Shown piece by piece: positions 21,561 to 33,255 of a DNA stretch of 64,000 bases (its first letter is position 1; each line of letters starts with the position of its first letter). Origin of the DNA: Ursus arctos (lineage: Eukaryota > Chordata > Mammalia > Carnivora > Ursidae); contig NW_026622808.1 in NCBI RefSeq assembly GCF_023065955.2, positions 49,860,475 through 49,924,474 on the forward strand, written 5' to 3'. The position numbers and the translations under genes are program-made. The notes under the pieces were generated by a model. That model saw nothing but the letters and a program-made list of their open reading frames with translations. It was not told the origin of the DNA and did not search any database.

Positions 21561-22284
21561 TTTTGTTTGGTGGGAGGGGAATCGGACAGATGAATATGAT
21601 GCCATAATGGAAGTGACCAGAAATTATTTTTCTTTGATGTACAGATAATGAGATGTGTCATTTTAAGTGACCTTCCCGCTTTCCTAAATCAAGATAGGGC
21701 AGAGGCGGAGAGGGCAAATCTTTTCGCATCAGTGTCCGGTAGGATTCCCTGGGATGCAGGAAATGCTCTGGGGCGAGTGGGCTGCTGGGTATGGCTGACG
21801 TTCTAACGATGATGGATCTATGGGCAGGGGTGTCAGCCTCCAGGAGAGGTCCCAGAGGGGGAAAAGGAAAATGGTGCACTTTACAGCCTCTTTAATTCCT
21901 GGCTCTGGGGCCTCCGGCATTTGGTGAAACGTTTTTGAGCCACCGTGTTCTCATTTGTAAAATAGGAGGATACTATTATCTATAATCCTTCGCATTGATC
22001 TCCTCATCTCAAGTTAGTGGGTTTTCCTCTCCCTTTTTCTCCTGCTTGTGATAAACATAGGAGAAAATTCAGTGGTAGGATTGGAATTCAACAATTTTCT
22101 TCTCCCTGCCTGTTAGATGACACAGGTTGAGCGGGGTGCTCTGCCGGACCCAGTAAACTGTGACAGCACCATGCCTGCGACGTGCCCTCACTCAACGACC
22201 CTTGGGTTTCAGGGGTGCTTACGCAAGAGGCCTGAGGTCTGAACGCCTGGCTTCACATCTCAGCATGACCGCTTTACCAGCTGT

Positions 22285-22665
22285 GTGATTACCATCCATT
22301 CATGCGTTCACAAATATTTATCAAGCTCTAGTTAGGTGCCAGAATTTATCTTAGACTCGAGATACTCAGCAGGGGACACAGCCAAGGAGCTCCTTTCTTA
22401 CAGGCTCGCTAGTAGAGGAGACGGCCAACCAACAAGGAAACCAACCAGTACGCAAGAGGCTTTCAGATCACGCCGAGTACCAAGAAAATAAGAAAACAGA
22501 AGAATGTGATGCAGGAAAGTTATTACTTAAGAGTAGTCAGGAAGGGGCTATTTGAGGAAATGATACTGAATCTGAAACGGGAATGATAAGGAGTCAGCCT
22601 TGGGAATATCTGGGAAAAGAACATTCCAGACAGAGGGCCGAATAAATGCTAATGCTCTGTGGCAG
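22285..22665 (-). mobile_element. L2 LINE 3' region
   Basis: Reverse L2 in order: CAAATATTTATCAAGCTCTAG, GATACTCAGCAGGGGACAC, AGGAAGGGGCTATTTGAGG, GGAAAAGAACATTCCAGACAG, AATGCTAATGCTCTGTGG. Further L2 words occur at 22955-23020 and 23165-23340, so the element was probably longer and later interrupted. Confidence 0.8.
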
Positions 22666-22850
22666 GTGTATGCTTTGTTTAAGAAATGCGGCACAACTTT
22701 TTTTCATTATTGCCCTTTTGAGGAGCCTCTGTAGACATTTCCCCTCCCAATCCGCTCCTCCTCTATGAAATTTTAATATCACAGATACATTGTATTCCTA
22801 TTGGGTGGAGTTGAGCTTTGGAGGGCCACAAATTATTGTAATATCTAAGG

Positions 22851-22875
22851 TTTTTTTTTTTTTTTTTTTTTTTTT
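22851..22875. repeat. Poly-T run
   Basis: Twenty-five consecutive T. It may be the reverse tail of an unidentified retroposed insert between the L2 pieces. Confidence 0.95.
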
Positions 22876-22954
22876 GCCTCTCAAGAGCAAAGCTTCACTC
22901 TCTTGGGAGTGAAGTCTCACCCCTGAGAATCAACAGTTTAAGAAAAAAAAATGG

Positions 22955-23340
22955 CAGCAAGTGTGGCTGGAGCTGGGTGGCCAGAAGGAAAAGGACAGGA
23001 GACAAGGTCACAGAGTTAATAACGGGTTCATCAGTGGTCTTCAGAGTGTGTTCCCTACCCACCAGCGCTTGCTAGAAATGCAGAGCGGTGCTCAGTCATC
23101 CGTTTTAGCAGAGCCCTCCGGGTCACTCTGATGCATACTGAAGTCTGGAAAACACGGGGCTATGTCATTTACTTCATTGTGGGCTGTAGTAAGGAGCATG
23201 GGCTTTATTTTAAACGAAGGGGAAGGCTATCGGAGGCTTTTTGGTGTGGGGGAGACATGACCTGGGGACACCTATAAAAGAAAAATCTGGTTATTATGAG
23301 ATTACGGCGATGAGAGGCAAAAATGGAAGAAAGAGAGACA
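22955..23340 (-). mobile_element. L2 LINE continuation with inserted DNA transposon
   Basis: AAGTGTGGCTGGAGCTGGGTG, GTAGTAAGGAGCATGGGC, GGAGGCTTTTTGGTGTGG and GACATGACCTG are reverse L2 words, collinear with 22285-22665. The block 23030-23155 is a separate insertion. Confidence 0.7.
23030..23155 (+). mobile_element. MER5A-like hAT transposon fragment
   Basis: CAGTGGTCTTCAGAGTGTG, GCTTGCTAGAAATGCAGAG, AGAGCCCTCCGGGTCACTCTG, ATGCATACTGAAGTCTGG follow the MER5A order. Confidence 0.75.
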
Positions 23341-23349
23341 AGATCTCTG

Positions 23350-23482
23350 GTTCGCATCTGTGACATGGAGATACGACTGAGACCAACTTCATAAAGTTGT
23401 AGTGAGCCTCAAATGAACGAATGCACGTAAAGAACCTAGCACAGTGCTTGGGACATAGTAAACACCCAATAATTATTAAAAC
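23350..23482 (+). repeat. MIR SINE fragment
   Basis: CATCTGTGACATGGAGATAC, AGTTGTAGTGAGCCTCAAATG, AGCACAGTGCTTGGGACATAG and AAACACCCAATAATTATT give the forward MIR 3' half. Confidence 0.8.
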
Positions 23483-23844
23483 CATTCTGGTGTGCCCCTT
23501 ATCTCTCTCTTTAAAACACCCAAGGGTTAGTATCCAAATACAGATTCCCCACCCCTTTAGAGCCCTCTATTTTTGCCAGTGTTCACCAATTTGGCTGCTG
23601 GTGGGCTCGTAAAGTATCTCTATGGGCTAGTAAATCCGTAACGTGTTTACAAGGCTGCTTCAGGTCATGGTGACAGACCCTGGTGTTCTATTCAGTTCCC
23701 TTTCTTTCTCTTTTCTACCGTGAGATTTAACTGTTGGCCTAGAAAAGGAAACTTAATGCAAAACCCGAGTTTTAGAATCAGTTCTATCATTAACTTGGGA
23801 TGGTTTTCACATCTGTCTGATAGGCAGTGCCCTAGGCAGGGAGG

Positions 23845-24070
23845 TAACACAGGTTAAGCACGCTTGGACTTCGACACCAGGCAACCTGGGCTGCAAGACC
23901 TGACTGCTGGTGGGATGCTGGGCAGTCCGTGAAGCCCTGTAAATCGGTTCCTTCATCTGAAACATAGGGGTAGTGACAGCACCTCCCTCCCTCCCTCCCT
24001 CATGGATTTGAGGCTGAAACCCCAGAAGGCATGGAAAGCACCCCCCACAGGGCCTGCCACAAAGTGTGAG
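23845..24070 (+). repeat. MIR SINE with (CCCT)n
   Basis: GTTAAGCACGCTTGGACTTCG, GGCAACCTGGGCTGCAAGACC, then after a CCCT repeat (23982-24001) TGAGGCTGAAACCCC and GGGCCTGCCACAAAG follow forward MIR. Confidence 0.7.
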
Positions 24071-24076
24071 TGTGAG

Positions 24077-24123
24077 CCATGAGGATGAGGATGAAGATGG
24101 TGATGAGGACGATGATGATGATT
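24077..24123. repeat. (GAT/GAG)n imperfect trinucleotide repeat
   Basis: An imperfect GATGAGGATGAAGATGGTGA-type repeat ends in four GAT units. Confidence 0.85.
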
Positions 24124-24629
24124 ACTGAACCTGCCACAGGTATAACGTGGCTATGTGAACCATAAAGGAGTCACGGGCCCCAGGAAAGGCGGAAAACACC
24201 TTTGGCTTAGAGAAGACATCAGTGGGTCAGTGGGATGACACACATTACATATCCTCAAGCAGGCTGTTTTCTATACAGGATAGTAAGCTGTTCTGAAAGA
24301 ATCACACCAGCTCAGGAGAACTCCGCTCAGTATCGTAATATCACAGGCATGGAAGGTTCCCAAGAGGGAATTGATGGAGGGGTTTCCCTTCAGAGCTGAC
24401 CTACAGCACCCATCCCTAATGCCGCCCACCTGGCCCTGCCCCCCTGCTTCCTGCCCAGCCATCTCCTCCCTCTCTGGGCTCCAGCCACCTGGTCCTCTTC
24501 TAGTTCTACCTCTGTGTGATCTCCTTCCACCCCAAAGCACAAGAGAGTAGGGAAAGTGCACTCTAACCCAACTGGGTTAACCCAAGTTATCCATAAAAAT
24601 AGAGATTAAAAGTCATTTTACCATGGAAG

Positions 24630-24870
24630 CCACAAACCGTGTAGTTGTTATGATGGAAGATTTGAGAGTCACACTGCCTGGGGCTCAAATCCTAATCCAG
24701 CGAATTTGCTAGCAGCACAACCAGGGGCAAGGGACCTCATCCCTTTGTTACTCAGTTTCCTGATCTGCATAATGGACACAATAGTGGTGCTCCGCTCTGA
24801 GGTTTAAACGAGCTGGTGTACACAGAGTATCTGGAATAGCTCTGGGCTCGTTAACTGTTATTATGAGTGT
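24630..24870 (+). repeat. MIR SINE
   Basis: GAGAGTCACACTGCCTGGGGC, AACCAGGGGCAAGGGACC, ACTCAGTTTCCTGATCTGC and ATAATGGACACAATAGTGG follow forward MIR nearly full length. Confidence 0.85.
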
Positions 24871-24894
24871 TGCTTTTTCTTTTAGCTCTCTGTA

Positions 24895-25055
24895 CTTCTC
24901 TTTGCAATACTTTTCACAATTGTAATTAAATAACCATGTACTTTGTTTACATTCTCTTCCTCCAGGGACCCTATCTGTCTCTTACTCCCTCTTCCCCAGT
25001 TTGTAGCATGCACCCTATAAAACCAGTTGCTCAGTGAACATCAGTTGAATGAAAA
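24895..25055 (+). mobile_element. L2 LINE 3' end fragment
   Basis: TTTTCACAATTGTAATTAAAT, CTATCTGTCTCTTACTCCC and GCTCAGTGAACATCAGTTG follow the forward L2 terminus. Confidence 0.65.
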
Positions 25056-25059
25056 AATG

Positions 25060-26255
25060 GAGTTACTTCATTCATTTTTTAAAAGTTGAGAAGCAATATA
25101 GTCTTTCTGCATATAAAATATTTAAAAGGATTACTAGTTATGAGTAGTTTATTTTTTAAAAAAAGAAAAAAGGATAGGTAATGCAAAGCAAGATTTGTGG
25201 GTGCGTTGGACCTCAGTCCTTGCTCTAATAAAGAGGGGTGCTTGCACCTTGAGGTGGGCACTTGGGGATGTACACGGTTACCACAAACAACATCCTAGCG
25301 CTCCAGCTCAAATGTAGTGGTTACTGCAAAATCTCTGCAGATTTTCCGATGAATCCCTGAAGCCGGATGGCAGTTCTAATGGTGAGCAGAGCAATTACCT
25401 TCAGGTCCCTCTAGAGTGACCTGACTCTCAACTCAACACAAGGCCGAGTACCAAGAGGGAGCCTGCCTCCTGCACATCCTGCTTGTTGCTCAAGTTCTGA
25501 CTCCGGCTCCCAGGGGAGCAGGATAAATAGCTGTAGAGGGGGAGCTGGCCGCACTTGGCTCTTAGATCCTAAATGCCTTCGACGGACCCTATGTCAATTC
25601 CGGGACACCACACTTCTAGGGGCTAAAAGAAGGTGAGGTGCTCAAAAGTTCCAAAGAACTCATTTCCTGGGCATCACACAGAGGCCAACTAGTTTCTCAC
25701 CATGTTTCTGAAAGACACTGTTTCTTCCGGTTCTTTACCATGGATACACAGACCTCTCACAGGTCTACTGAGGTGAGAGCAGTTTGAAAACATCTCCGCC
25801 TCCCCCAATATAAGCCAAATGTGCTGGTGAGGCTCTTGCCAGGAAAACCTTCCATAACTTTGATCAGATTTATATAGGGTCCACATCCTTAAAGTGGTTT
25901 AGAACCAGGTCCTTAAAAAGACGGACCCTTGACCTCAAGCCCAAGACCGAAGGCTGCAATGGACACATGGCGATCACATATTTTTGGAACTGCGCCTGGT
26001 GAAATCCAGACAAATGACTATGGGCTCAGGCAAGCCCATGTGTCCGAAACAATGGAAGGCTGGTAAATATTCTTCCAGCGGCAAGATGTGCAGAGATCCA
26101 AATGTGGGGTGACCAATAACTGGTTCATTTTTATGCTCTTGTGAACGTGAAGGGCCCTGAAGAAAATGACCCATTCATTACTGTGCACACTTGATCTGCT
26201 GGTGTCTGCCTGTTTTCCTGACACTTCATTACCTGCACTTGGGCTAGATGAAGAA
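25060..26255. other. Unique intron DNA
   Basis: No repeat family, splice-flanked exon or low-complexity run stands out. Confidence 0.5.
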
Positions 26256-26264
26256 TAACAATAA

Positions 26265-26345
26265 TATTAAATAATATTAACTGCCTTTAATTAGGTATGG
26301 CTTCAGTGCCAGAGGCTAGCTCTAATCCCCTCAACAACCTCATAA
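26265..26345 (-). repeat. MIR SINE fragment, weak
   Basis: GGTATGGCTTCAGTGCCAGAG and CCCCTCAACAACCTCATAAGG resemble reverse MIR. Confidence 0.45.
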
Positions 26346-26349
26346 GGCC

Positions 26350-27082
26350 ATTTTGACTAGACCCATCGGAAGGTCAGAGGCGGTCACTCAGTTCCAAGCA
26401 GGGTTTCCAGGCGAAGACGCAGAACACCGCACTTTTCACCACTTCCTCTCTCTCTGGTTTCACGGAGACAGAGCCTATCAAAAACAGGACCTTCACCAAT
26501 GGGCCGCTAAATGTGTTGGCGTCACCATTTGTTGTAGCCGACATTGTCTGATTTCTACCTCAATGCACCCCTGTCGGTTTAATCCTTTGACTTCAAAATC
26601 AGGCTAATTAAATTCCACTACTCATGGCCATTTCCCATCAAGAGCTTTTGCACTTCCCAAGAGTGGGTGGCAAGCGAACTACACGTCCAGCTTGTGAGAG
26701 CTACGGAGAGTCACTGGAGAGGGTCCGTTTGCACTCGCCTGCTGGCCCAGGTTTCCTAAGCGCGCCGCGGGGGCACCTCATTCACCCTTGTGAGCCCCTG
26801 CCTGGCCCATCACCGAGGCAGCACACGCCCACCCCGGGAAATAGGTGTTGACTTCTAGAGAATTTGGACCCCAAGGAGCAGTGTCCCATTTTAGTACAAG
26901 AGCCACATCCACTCTTTACAAGGTCCTGATTTCTTCCTCGAGAGCATCCCAGCGTCTGCAGGTTCAGTAATTCTGCCATTTCCCACTTGGCCTGACTTAA
27001 TCTGCTCGTCCTCCTCTCCTGCCACTGGTGCTACGGGCAGCTGGGTCATTGGAGCCCGTGCCCTAAACTCCTTCCTGAGTGA
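26350..27082. other. Unique intron DNA
   Basis: No repeat family recognised. 26500-26660 contains GGCTAATTAAATTCC and TTGACTTCAAAATC, homeobox-like AT motifs in unique DNA. A small CpG-rich knot (AAGCGCGCCGCGGGG) lies at 26758-26772. Confidence 0.45.
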
Positions 27083-27189
27083 AAAGGAAAATATCAGTGG
27101 AGAGGAAGAAAGAAGGGAGAGAAGGAAGGGAAAGAGAGGAAAGACAGAGAGGGAGATGGAGGTAAGCAGAGAAGAGGGACAGAGAGAAC
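27083..27189. repeat. Purine-rich (GA)n-like tract
   Basis: About 105 bp of almost pure G and A on the plus strand (GAGAGGAAGAAAGAAGGGAG pattern) with few pyrimidines. Confidence 0.85.
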
Positions 27190-27249
27190 TGTCATTTTCC
27201 CAGGGGACAGGGAGGTCACTAAAAATATTTAGAGGTGGAACCTTTCAAA

Positions 27250-27425
27250 GTTGGAAAGGAACCTCAGCAGGAGTCTAATGTCTTTACCCACGAATGTGGA
27301 CTTGGAGGCCGGTATGGGAAGAATGAGCTCCCCTCAGGCCCCAGAGCTTATCAGTAAGTGGCGGAGTCAGACCAGCAATCCATCCCCTCTCTGTCCACTG
27401 TACCGTTCAGGCCCATCCCACTGCC
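27250..27425 (-). repeat. Possible MIR-family fragment
   Basis: CAAAGTTGGAAAGGAACCTCAG, CAGTAAGTGGCGGAGTCAG and CTCTGTCCACTGTACC resemble an old reverse SINE; assignment is weak. Confidence 0.4.
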
Positions 27426-27737
27426 CTACCAGATAAAGATGCTCTGTTACAGAACGTCAGTTTCTGGACTAATTCCATTCCCGACTGGAAAACCTGAATC
27501 GAAACACATCAAATTGAAAAGGTAGTATTCAGTAAAATCAAAGTACATACAAGTTCTGCTGACTTGTTCATTCTAACTCTCAAGGACAGAAGAAAACAAA
27601 ACCAAAAGAGAAAATAAACCAATGGAAGAGAACAGAAGTGAACATATCTTTACAGCCTCATCTACAAGGGCTTCCTTTAGGGGGAAAAAAAAAAACCTCT
27701 AAAATAAACAGAATGCGTCCAATATCTTGCTTTTCTT

Positions 27738-27936
27738 GGGGCGCCTGGGTGGCTCAGTCATTAAGCGTCTGCCTTTGGCTCAGGGAGTTATCCCAGGGTC
27801 CTGGGATCGAACCCCGCATCGGGCTCCCTGCTCAGTAGGAAGCCTGCTTCTCCCTCTCCCACTCCCCCTGCTTGTGTTCCCTCTCTTGCTGGCTGTCTTT
27901 CTCTCTGTCAAATTAATAAATAAAATCTTTAAAAAA
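27738..27936 (+). mobile_element. Can-SINE
   Basis: Forward copy from GGGCGCCTGGGTGGCTCAG to AATTAATAAATAAAATC and A tail. A 14-bp target-site duplication, ATCTTGCTTTTCTT / ATCTTACTTTTCTT, lies at 27724-27737 and 27937-27950. Confidence 0.95.
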
Positions 27937-28504
27937 ATCTTACTTTTCTTTACTTGCTTTTATTGGAATGATAAACCGTTTGCCTATCCTTGCCAGATTA
28001 ACATGTTAATGTATATTTTAGCCTATATTCAGCTTTCTCTTTCTAGTTTCAAAAAGTCTTTCATTTAAAAATTTTTGCAGTTTTCCAACATCAGGCAAAA
28101 AAATAAAAAAGGTCTTAATTGGAGTTTCGTGAAATCCATCTCAGGGACAAACAGAAGTCTCCTACTTGAACTATGATTTGTAGACAGACCTTTACTGAGA
28201 GCTCACTAATATTTTTTGGTTCTTACAATATTGTCAAAGCAAAGAGAAAGTGTTTGAGTATATTTTTACCTAGGACCACGGCTTGTGGTGAAAGTGACAA
28301 GGCAGCTGGTTCCTTTCTTGGGGTCTTTCATGCACTTGCCTGCTGGTTTTCACCAACAGCTGTAAGCAGCGTACAGTAAGAAGCAAAACTTCATCTGGGC
28401 ATTTTTAGTCCAAGTTAGAAATGCGTAAATGAGAAATAACCCTGGCTGCACGTAATTCAGAGATGCTAGAAATTAGACAAAGCAGTCAGCTGGTCCTAGA
28501 AACA

Positions 28505-28600
28505 ACACAGTGGTGGACAGAGTATAGCATCAGGACTCTGGAGATTCTAGGCTGTGCCCTGCCCTTAATGAGAGATGAGATCTTAGAAACATTCCCCCAC
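28505..28600 (+). repeat. MIR SINE fragment
   Basis: ACAGTGGTGGACAGAGTATAG and GCATCAGGACTCTGGAGATTC resemble the forward MIR head. Confidence 0.5.
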
Positions 28601-30450
28601 GACTCTGGATTTTAATCCTGTCGGTAACTGAATGAAGGGACCGGAGAGCGACTTACGTTTCTTTGGGCTCAAATGTTCCATGGCATGAACTTATTTTACA
28701 ATTCTACTCAACCAGGGGTCTTTGTCCACCACCCATCCCCTCCCTCCCAGTAGTTATTGAGCACTTGCCCTTGCCCCATGGTGGGGGTGGGTGGGTGTGG
28801 CATCTGTCGGTAAGAACCCTATTTTAGTAGTCACCACTTTCCTGTATGCTCCAAATGGAAGGCCAAATAAATGGTTCCCTGGAACACACAGAAAATGAGC
28901 TGGACTGGAATTTGGGATGTCTCGGAATATTTTAGATCTTCTGCTAAGAAATGTAGTTTCTGATTCCTGAAGAGGCTGCATTGCAAGAGAGTCTCACTTC
29001 TAGAGAGGTCCGATGGTCTGAATCCAAAGAACAGGACCATCTAACGTTGTCAGGCCCTGGGTCACCATAATGCCGGTCTGAGAACCAGGTCAAAGGACTA
29101 CATTTTGGTTAAGATTATATTCCTTTCTACCCCTTCAGATTGTAAGATAGTTTTAAATAGAATTAATTTAGAGAGCACTGATTTGTTTCTCAGGCCACAC
29201 TGTGGTGTTATATTATGGCAAGGGGGTATTATCCCAGTTCCTATTGTGATGTATTTATTTCCTTGATGTTTCTCTTCTGTACCCAATCCTATCCACTTCC
29301 TCCACAGACTTCCTTCTATACCCAAGGGTTTTGCAGTCTCCTGGATGAGACAATTTCCTTTGTTTTCTGCAGTCAACCCAGATTTTCCTCCCCTCCTCCA
29401 TCTCCAACATCTACCTATCAGAGAAAAAAATGGACACTCTGAGTTAAACTTGATGAGTTTACCAACACCACGTTAGGGAGGAAAGAAAGGGAGGAAAGAA
29501 AAGAAAAGCTTCCCTTAAATTAGGATGTAGAACTTCCTCTGACAAATCATACAGGTTTTATGAATTAATTAATAGCCATCCCCCAAAATGATATTCCCAA
29601 GGTCACTGCCTTAAGCTGCTGAATTCTGATCACATTGTGTCTTCACCATAAACTAGACTCGGAGACAGAATTCACTTCTCCTGCTTCTTTTTTCCAGGCA
29701 AGACAGGGGTGAACATTAATAGGTCCTTTTAGAAAGGCTGCTAATGAGTTCTAGATCCCCACAGAATCTTTGCTGCCAAGCGCTCGCTACACACATTGTA
29801 CTGAGGACATGATTAACAACTGGAAATCCAAAAGCATTTTCGTGCTGCTTACTGACACAGTTCCTGCCCCCTCCCTGTCCTTTCCATATCCATAAAGGAG
29901 CTCGAGCCTTTAAAATTAACAACCACAAAAAAAGAAAGTAAGAAAGAAAAGAACAAGGGTGTGTGAGGGAGTGGAGCGGTAAGGTAGAAGGACACACTTC
30001 GACAACAACCGATAAGTTCCAAAGTAAAAACAAGAAATCAGCCTTTTAGGACCTTTACGGGAGCAGAGATCGCATGTAAAACAATGACAGGAAAATGCTC
30101 CAAAAGATGGGTGTTAAGGACCATCTTCATTTTGGTATCAAACTGGAGCATAGCCAACTCTTTTTTGGAAAGAGCAATTTTTTTTTGAAAAGAGCGGAGA
30201 TAAACTTTCCTTGGAGTTTCCTTTTCTGAAAGTCAGATTCTGGAATATTAGTAGTGAGAGGACTCCACCCCAGTAAAATATTAAAATCTGCCCAAGATTT
30301 TGGTAAGAAATGCCAGTAAGAGCTCACGAAGCTGTCTGTAGTCAGAATATTATAAGAGAAATTGTTCTTACCTCCGAACCATGATCTCGGCTCATTTAAA
30401 GGGACTGGAGAGAATGTGCAGGACAAAGGACACATGTATTAAGCGCTTGT
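28601..30450. other. Unique intron DNA
   Basis: Contains purine-rich runs (29475-29510, 29928-29955) but no transposon family or exon I can support. Confidence 0.45.

Positions 30451-30451
<1 letters not shown>

Positions 30452-30491
<40 letters not shown>
30452..30491. repeat. (GT)n microsatellite
   Basis: Twenty uninterrupted GT units. Confidence 0.97.
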
Positions 30492-30496
<5 letters not shown>

Positions 30497-31285
30497 CCAA
30501 ATAAAAGCTGGTGGAAGTAGGGATCTGAAAACCCTGACGCCTTCCGCTGCCATATAATCACAAGGAAATGACCTTACCGTTTGTTGCTTTGATTAGAAAC
30601 AAAAGCCTTTCAACATGAGTCAGGAGAGCGATGGGGAAAAAAAAAAAACCCAAAACTTCTGCTATTTCTTTTGGCTACCTAAAGTTTCTCTTCATCACAT
30701 CTTTAAAACACATGATGAAATGTTGTTTACCGTTCTCTAAACTTCACTGATGATGCATGACGTGGGATGGATCCTTATCCAGCGATGGGCTAGGCGATCA
30801 AAGACTCCATACTTCAACTTCGGCTCTTCCGTCTATGTATACCCCAGGCAGGCGACCGAATGCATACACACAGAAGGAATATTGAACTCAACTGTGTCCC
30901 CACACCCATTTCATGCCACTAGCTTTTACACTCGGAAAGAAACTCAGAATTCCATGAGACGACCTCAGTACTATCCATCAATAGCAGAAATGCCAGCCAC
31001 AAACAAAAAATCCTGGCAGGATGACTGTGGTCTCCAAAATGGATCTATTTCATCATTTGCATTGAACAGAAGCATTACTATTGAAATTACTCAATGGGTA
31101 GGGAATAATCGCAGTATGTTATACTCCAAGGTGGGGCGGAAAGAAAAATATACAGAATCCAGGAAAAATAATAAATCTGTGTGTTATTTTTAGAATGGTT
31201 AAGTAATAGCTTGTGACATGGCACCATGCTCCCATCTAAAAAAAAAAAACAAAGAAAAAGAAACTTCTGAAATTTTGTGCAAGTG
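30492..31285. other. Unique intron DNA with a 147-codon open frame
   Basis: The plus-strand frame 30750-31193 is open, starts with ATG, and is the longest repeat-free frame here. It matches no domain I know, has no clear acceptor or donor, and reads against FRMD4B. I treat it as chance unless conservation says otherwise. Confidence 0.4.
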
Positions 31286-31287
31286 TG

Positions 31288-31510
31288 TGGTATGGTTAAG
31301 GATATGAATTCTAGAGTCAAACCTGGGGTTTTACAGCTGCTTGGCCTTGGGAAAGTTACTTGGCTTCTCTGAGAATCCATTCCTCTTTAGTAAGGTGGAA
31401 ATAAAAATCCCCATCTTATTAGGGGTGTTGGAGGAATCGAATGAGATGATGCACGCAGAACACAAAGAATGAGCTTGGTAGATAGGCACATAGCACATGT
31501 ATTTAATGAG
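31288..31510 (+). repeat. MIR SINE
   Basis: GGTATGGTTAAGGATATGAAT, CTAGAGTCAAACCTGGGG, GGCCTTGGGAAAGTTACTTGG and ATCGAATGAGATGATGCACGC follow a nearly full forward MIR. Confidence 0.85.
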
Positions 31511-31830
31511 GAAGTCTTCCCCCTTCCCTCTACCAAAAAAAGATCTTAGCCCGGAGCACTGAGCAAGTGGCTTTACCTTGAAGTCCTTTCAAAGACTCTG
31601 ATTACTTTGAACCACAATATACAGTCTGGGAAGACACAATAGCCTAAAAAAACCTCGATCAATGCCAAGTTTGGATGCTTATTCGGGTCACTCGAAAAAT
31701 CAGTGGAAAGGGTGGCAAAGAATTCAGTGCAGACTTAGTAATTATCTGTGGGCATGTGACCTCACAATTGGAGGGGCTGGTTGTTAGGAATAAAGGAGTT
31801 ACTTATACATCACTTTAAAAGGCCATGCAG

Positions 31831-32007
31831 GGACAACTGGGTGGCTCAGTTGGTTTAGTATCCAACTCTTGATTTTGGCTCAGGTCATGATCTCAGGATC
31901 ATGAGATGAGCCCCTCGTGGAGCTCTGCATTCTGTGGGGAGTCTGCTGGAGATTCTCTCTCTCTCCCTCTCCCTCTGCCCCTCCCCCCACTCATGTGCTC
32001 TCTCAAA

Positions 32008-32036
<29 letters not shown>
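31831..32036 (+). mobile_element. Can-SINE with long AAAT tail
   Basis: Forward copy with an (AAAT)n tail of about 30 bp (32006-32036). The target-site duplication AAAAGGCCATGCAG / AAAAGGTCATGCAG lies at 31817-31830 and 32037-32050. Confidence 0.95.
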
Positions 32037-32038
<2 letters not shown>

Positions 32039-32050
32039 AAGGTCATGCAG

Positions 32051-33174
32051 CAGGTGGTTATGCTGGAAGACCATGCATATGCACCTGGGGGATGGATGGG
32101 AGAAGGAAAAAATGTCATGCAATCATTTTCCCGATGAAATATTAAATACGGAGATTCAAAGAAGTGCTGTCGCTCAAATGTCTTAGGCAGGAGTGAAGAT
32201 GTGGTTGGGATAGCTAAGAGGATGACGACTCAAAGATGGGCTTCTGTCTCAGGGCCAATGCACAGATGCAGGGGAAGGGGCTGAACAAAACCACTGCGTA
32301 AAGAGGGAGACCGCCAGGCAACAATCACTCAAATTCTCAATCTATAGAACAAATGATCTGAAATACTAGAGGGAGATATTCCATTACGTAATCTGCCTTC
32401 CTAAATTTATATATATTCAAGTTGGCCCCAAACATGTGTTTTGAATCTTCTTACTGGGAAAATAGTGAATTACTTTATATTTTGGGGAACCTTCTATTTG
32501 TGTATATATAGCAGCAAAAACTCCATAAATGGCAACTTTTCTCACTGGGTTGGAAATTCTCCTGAGAGAATTAATGGGACATTGCCAACCGTATGGGAAG
32601 AAGTTTCTCATGTTGAAGGACAATCAGAGTTTTGATAACCAGTTTCAGAGTTGAGGCAACAGGATGGGCTAAAACCAGGAGGCCAGGCCAACTTGAAGGT
32701 CCAGGTGAAGGTCGGCATTCCAAATACAGTGGTAGGGCAAGGCCAGGTTATGGCCATGAGAGCACACGGGAGGGTTAAAATGAGGAGACTGTCAGAGTGT
32801 CTGTTGGTTTTGCCTCCTCAGAGTCTGATACACCTCTTCCTAATCACAGATCCCTGCTTTTCTATGAAGGTACCATCCACATGATTAGGGTGAGATTAAC
32901 CACATGCCAGCCCTCCCCTCACCCCCCGCCAGCCTCCATCATGCGATGAACATATGATTCAGGAATAATGAAAAAAAAAAAAAAACCCTCTACCCCTTAC
33001 TCCTCAGAGAAGTGTGTTTGTGTTTGTTCTGCAATTATAAGGCTGCTGCAATGAGTCTGGGGCTACCAGGGTACCTCATGCTGAGCAGAAGAGTGGGAGA
33101 GAGACAGACTTCGAAGACCGTCTGAATCACTATAACTCCCACTTGTGCTCAACCTAGTTTTAATTTTCTTTTTT
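32051..33174. other. Unique intron DNA
   Basis: No repeat family or exon recognised; an A run lies at 32970-32984. Confidence 0.5.
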
Positions 33175-33184
33175 AAAGAATTCA

Positions 33185-33245
33185 CTGACCTCTACCTCTG
33201 AAACCAATAACACATTATATGTTAACTAATTGAATTTAAATAAAA
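33185..33245 (+). mobile_element. Ultra-short L1 3' end
   Basis: CTCTGAAACCAATAACACAT and TATATGTTAACTAATTGAAT, then AAATAAAAAAA match the last 60 bp of a carnivore L1. AAAGAATTCA at 33175-33184 and 33246-33255 forms a target-site duplication. Confidence 0.8.
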
Positions 33246-33255
33246 AAAGAATTCA

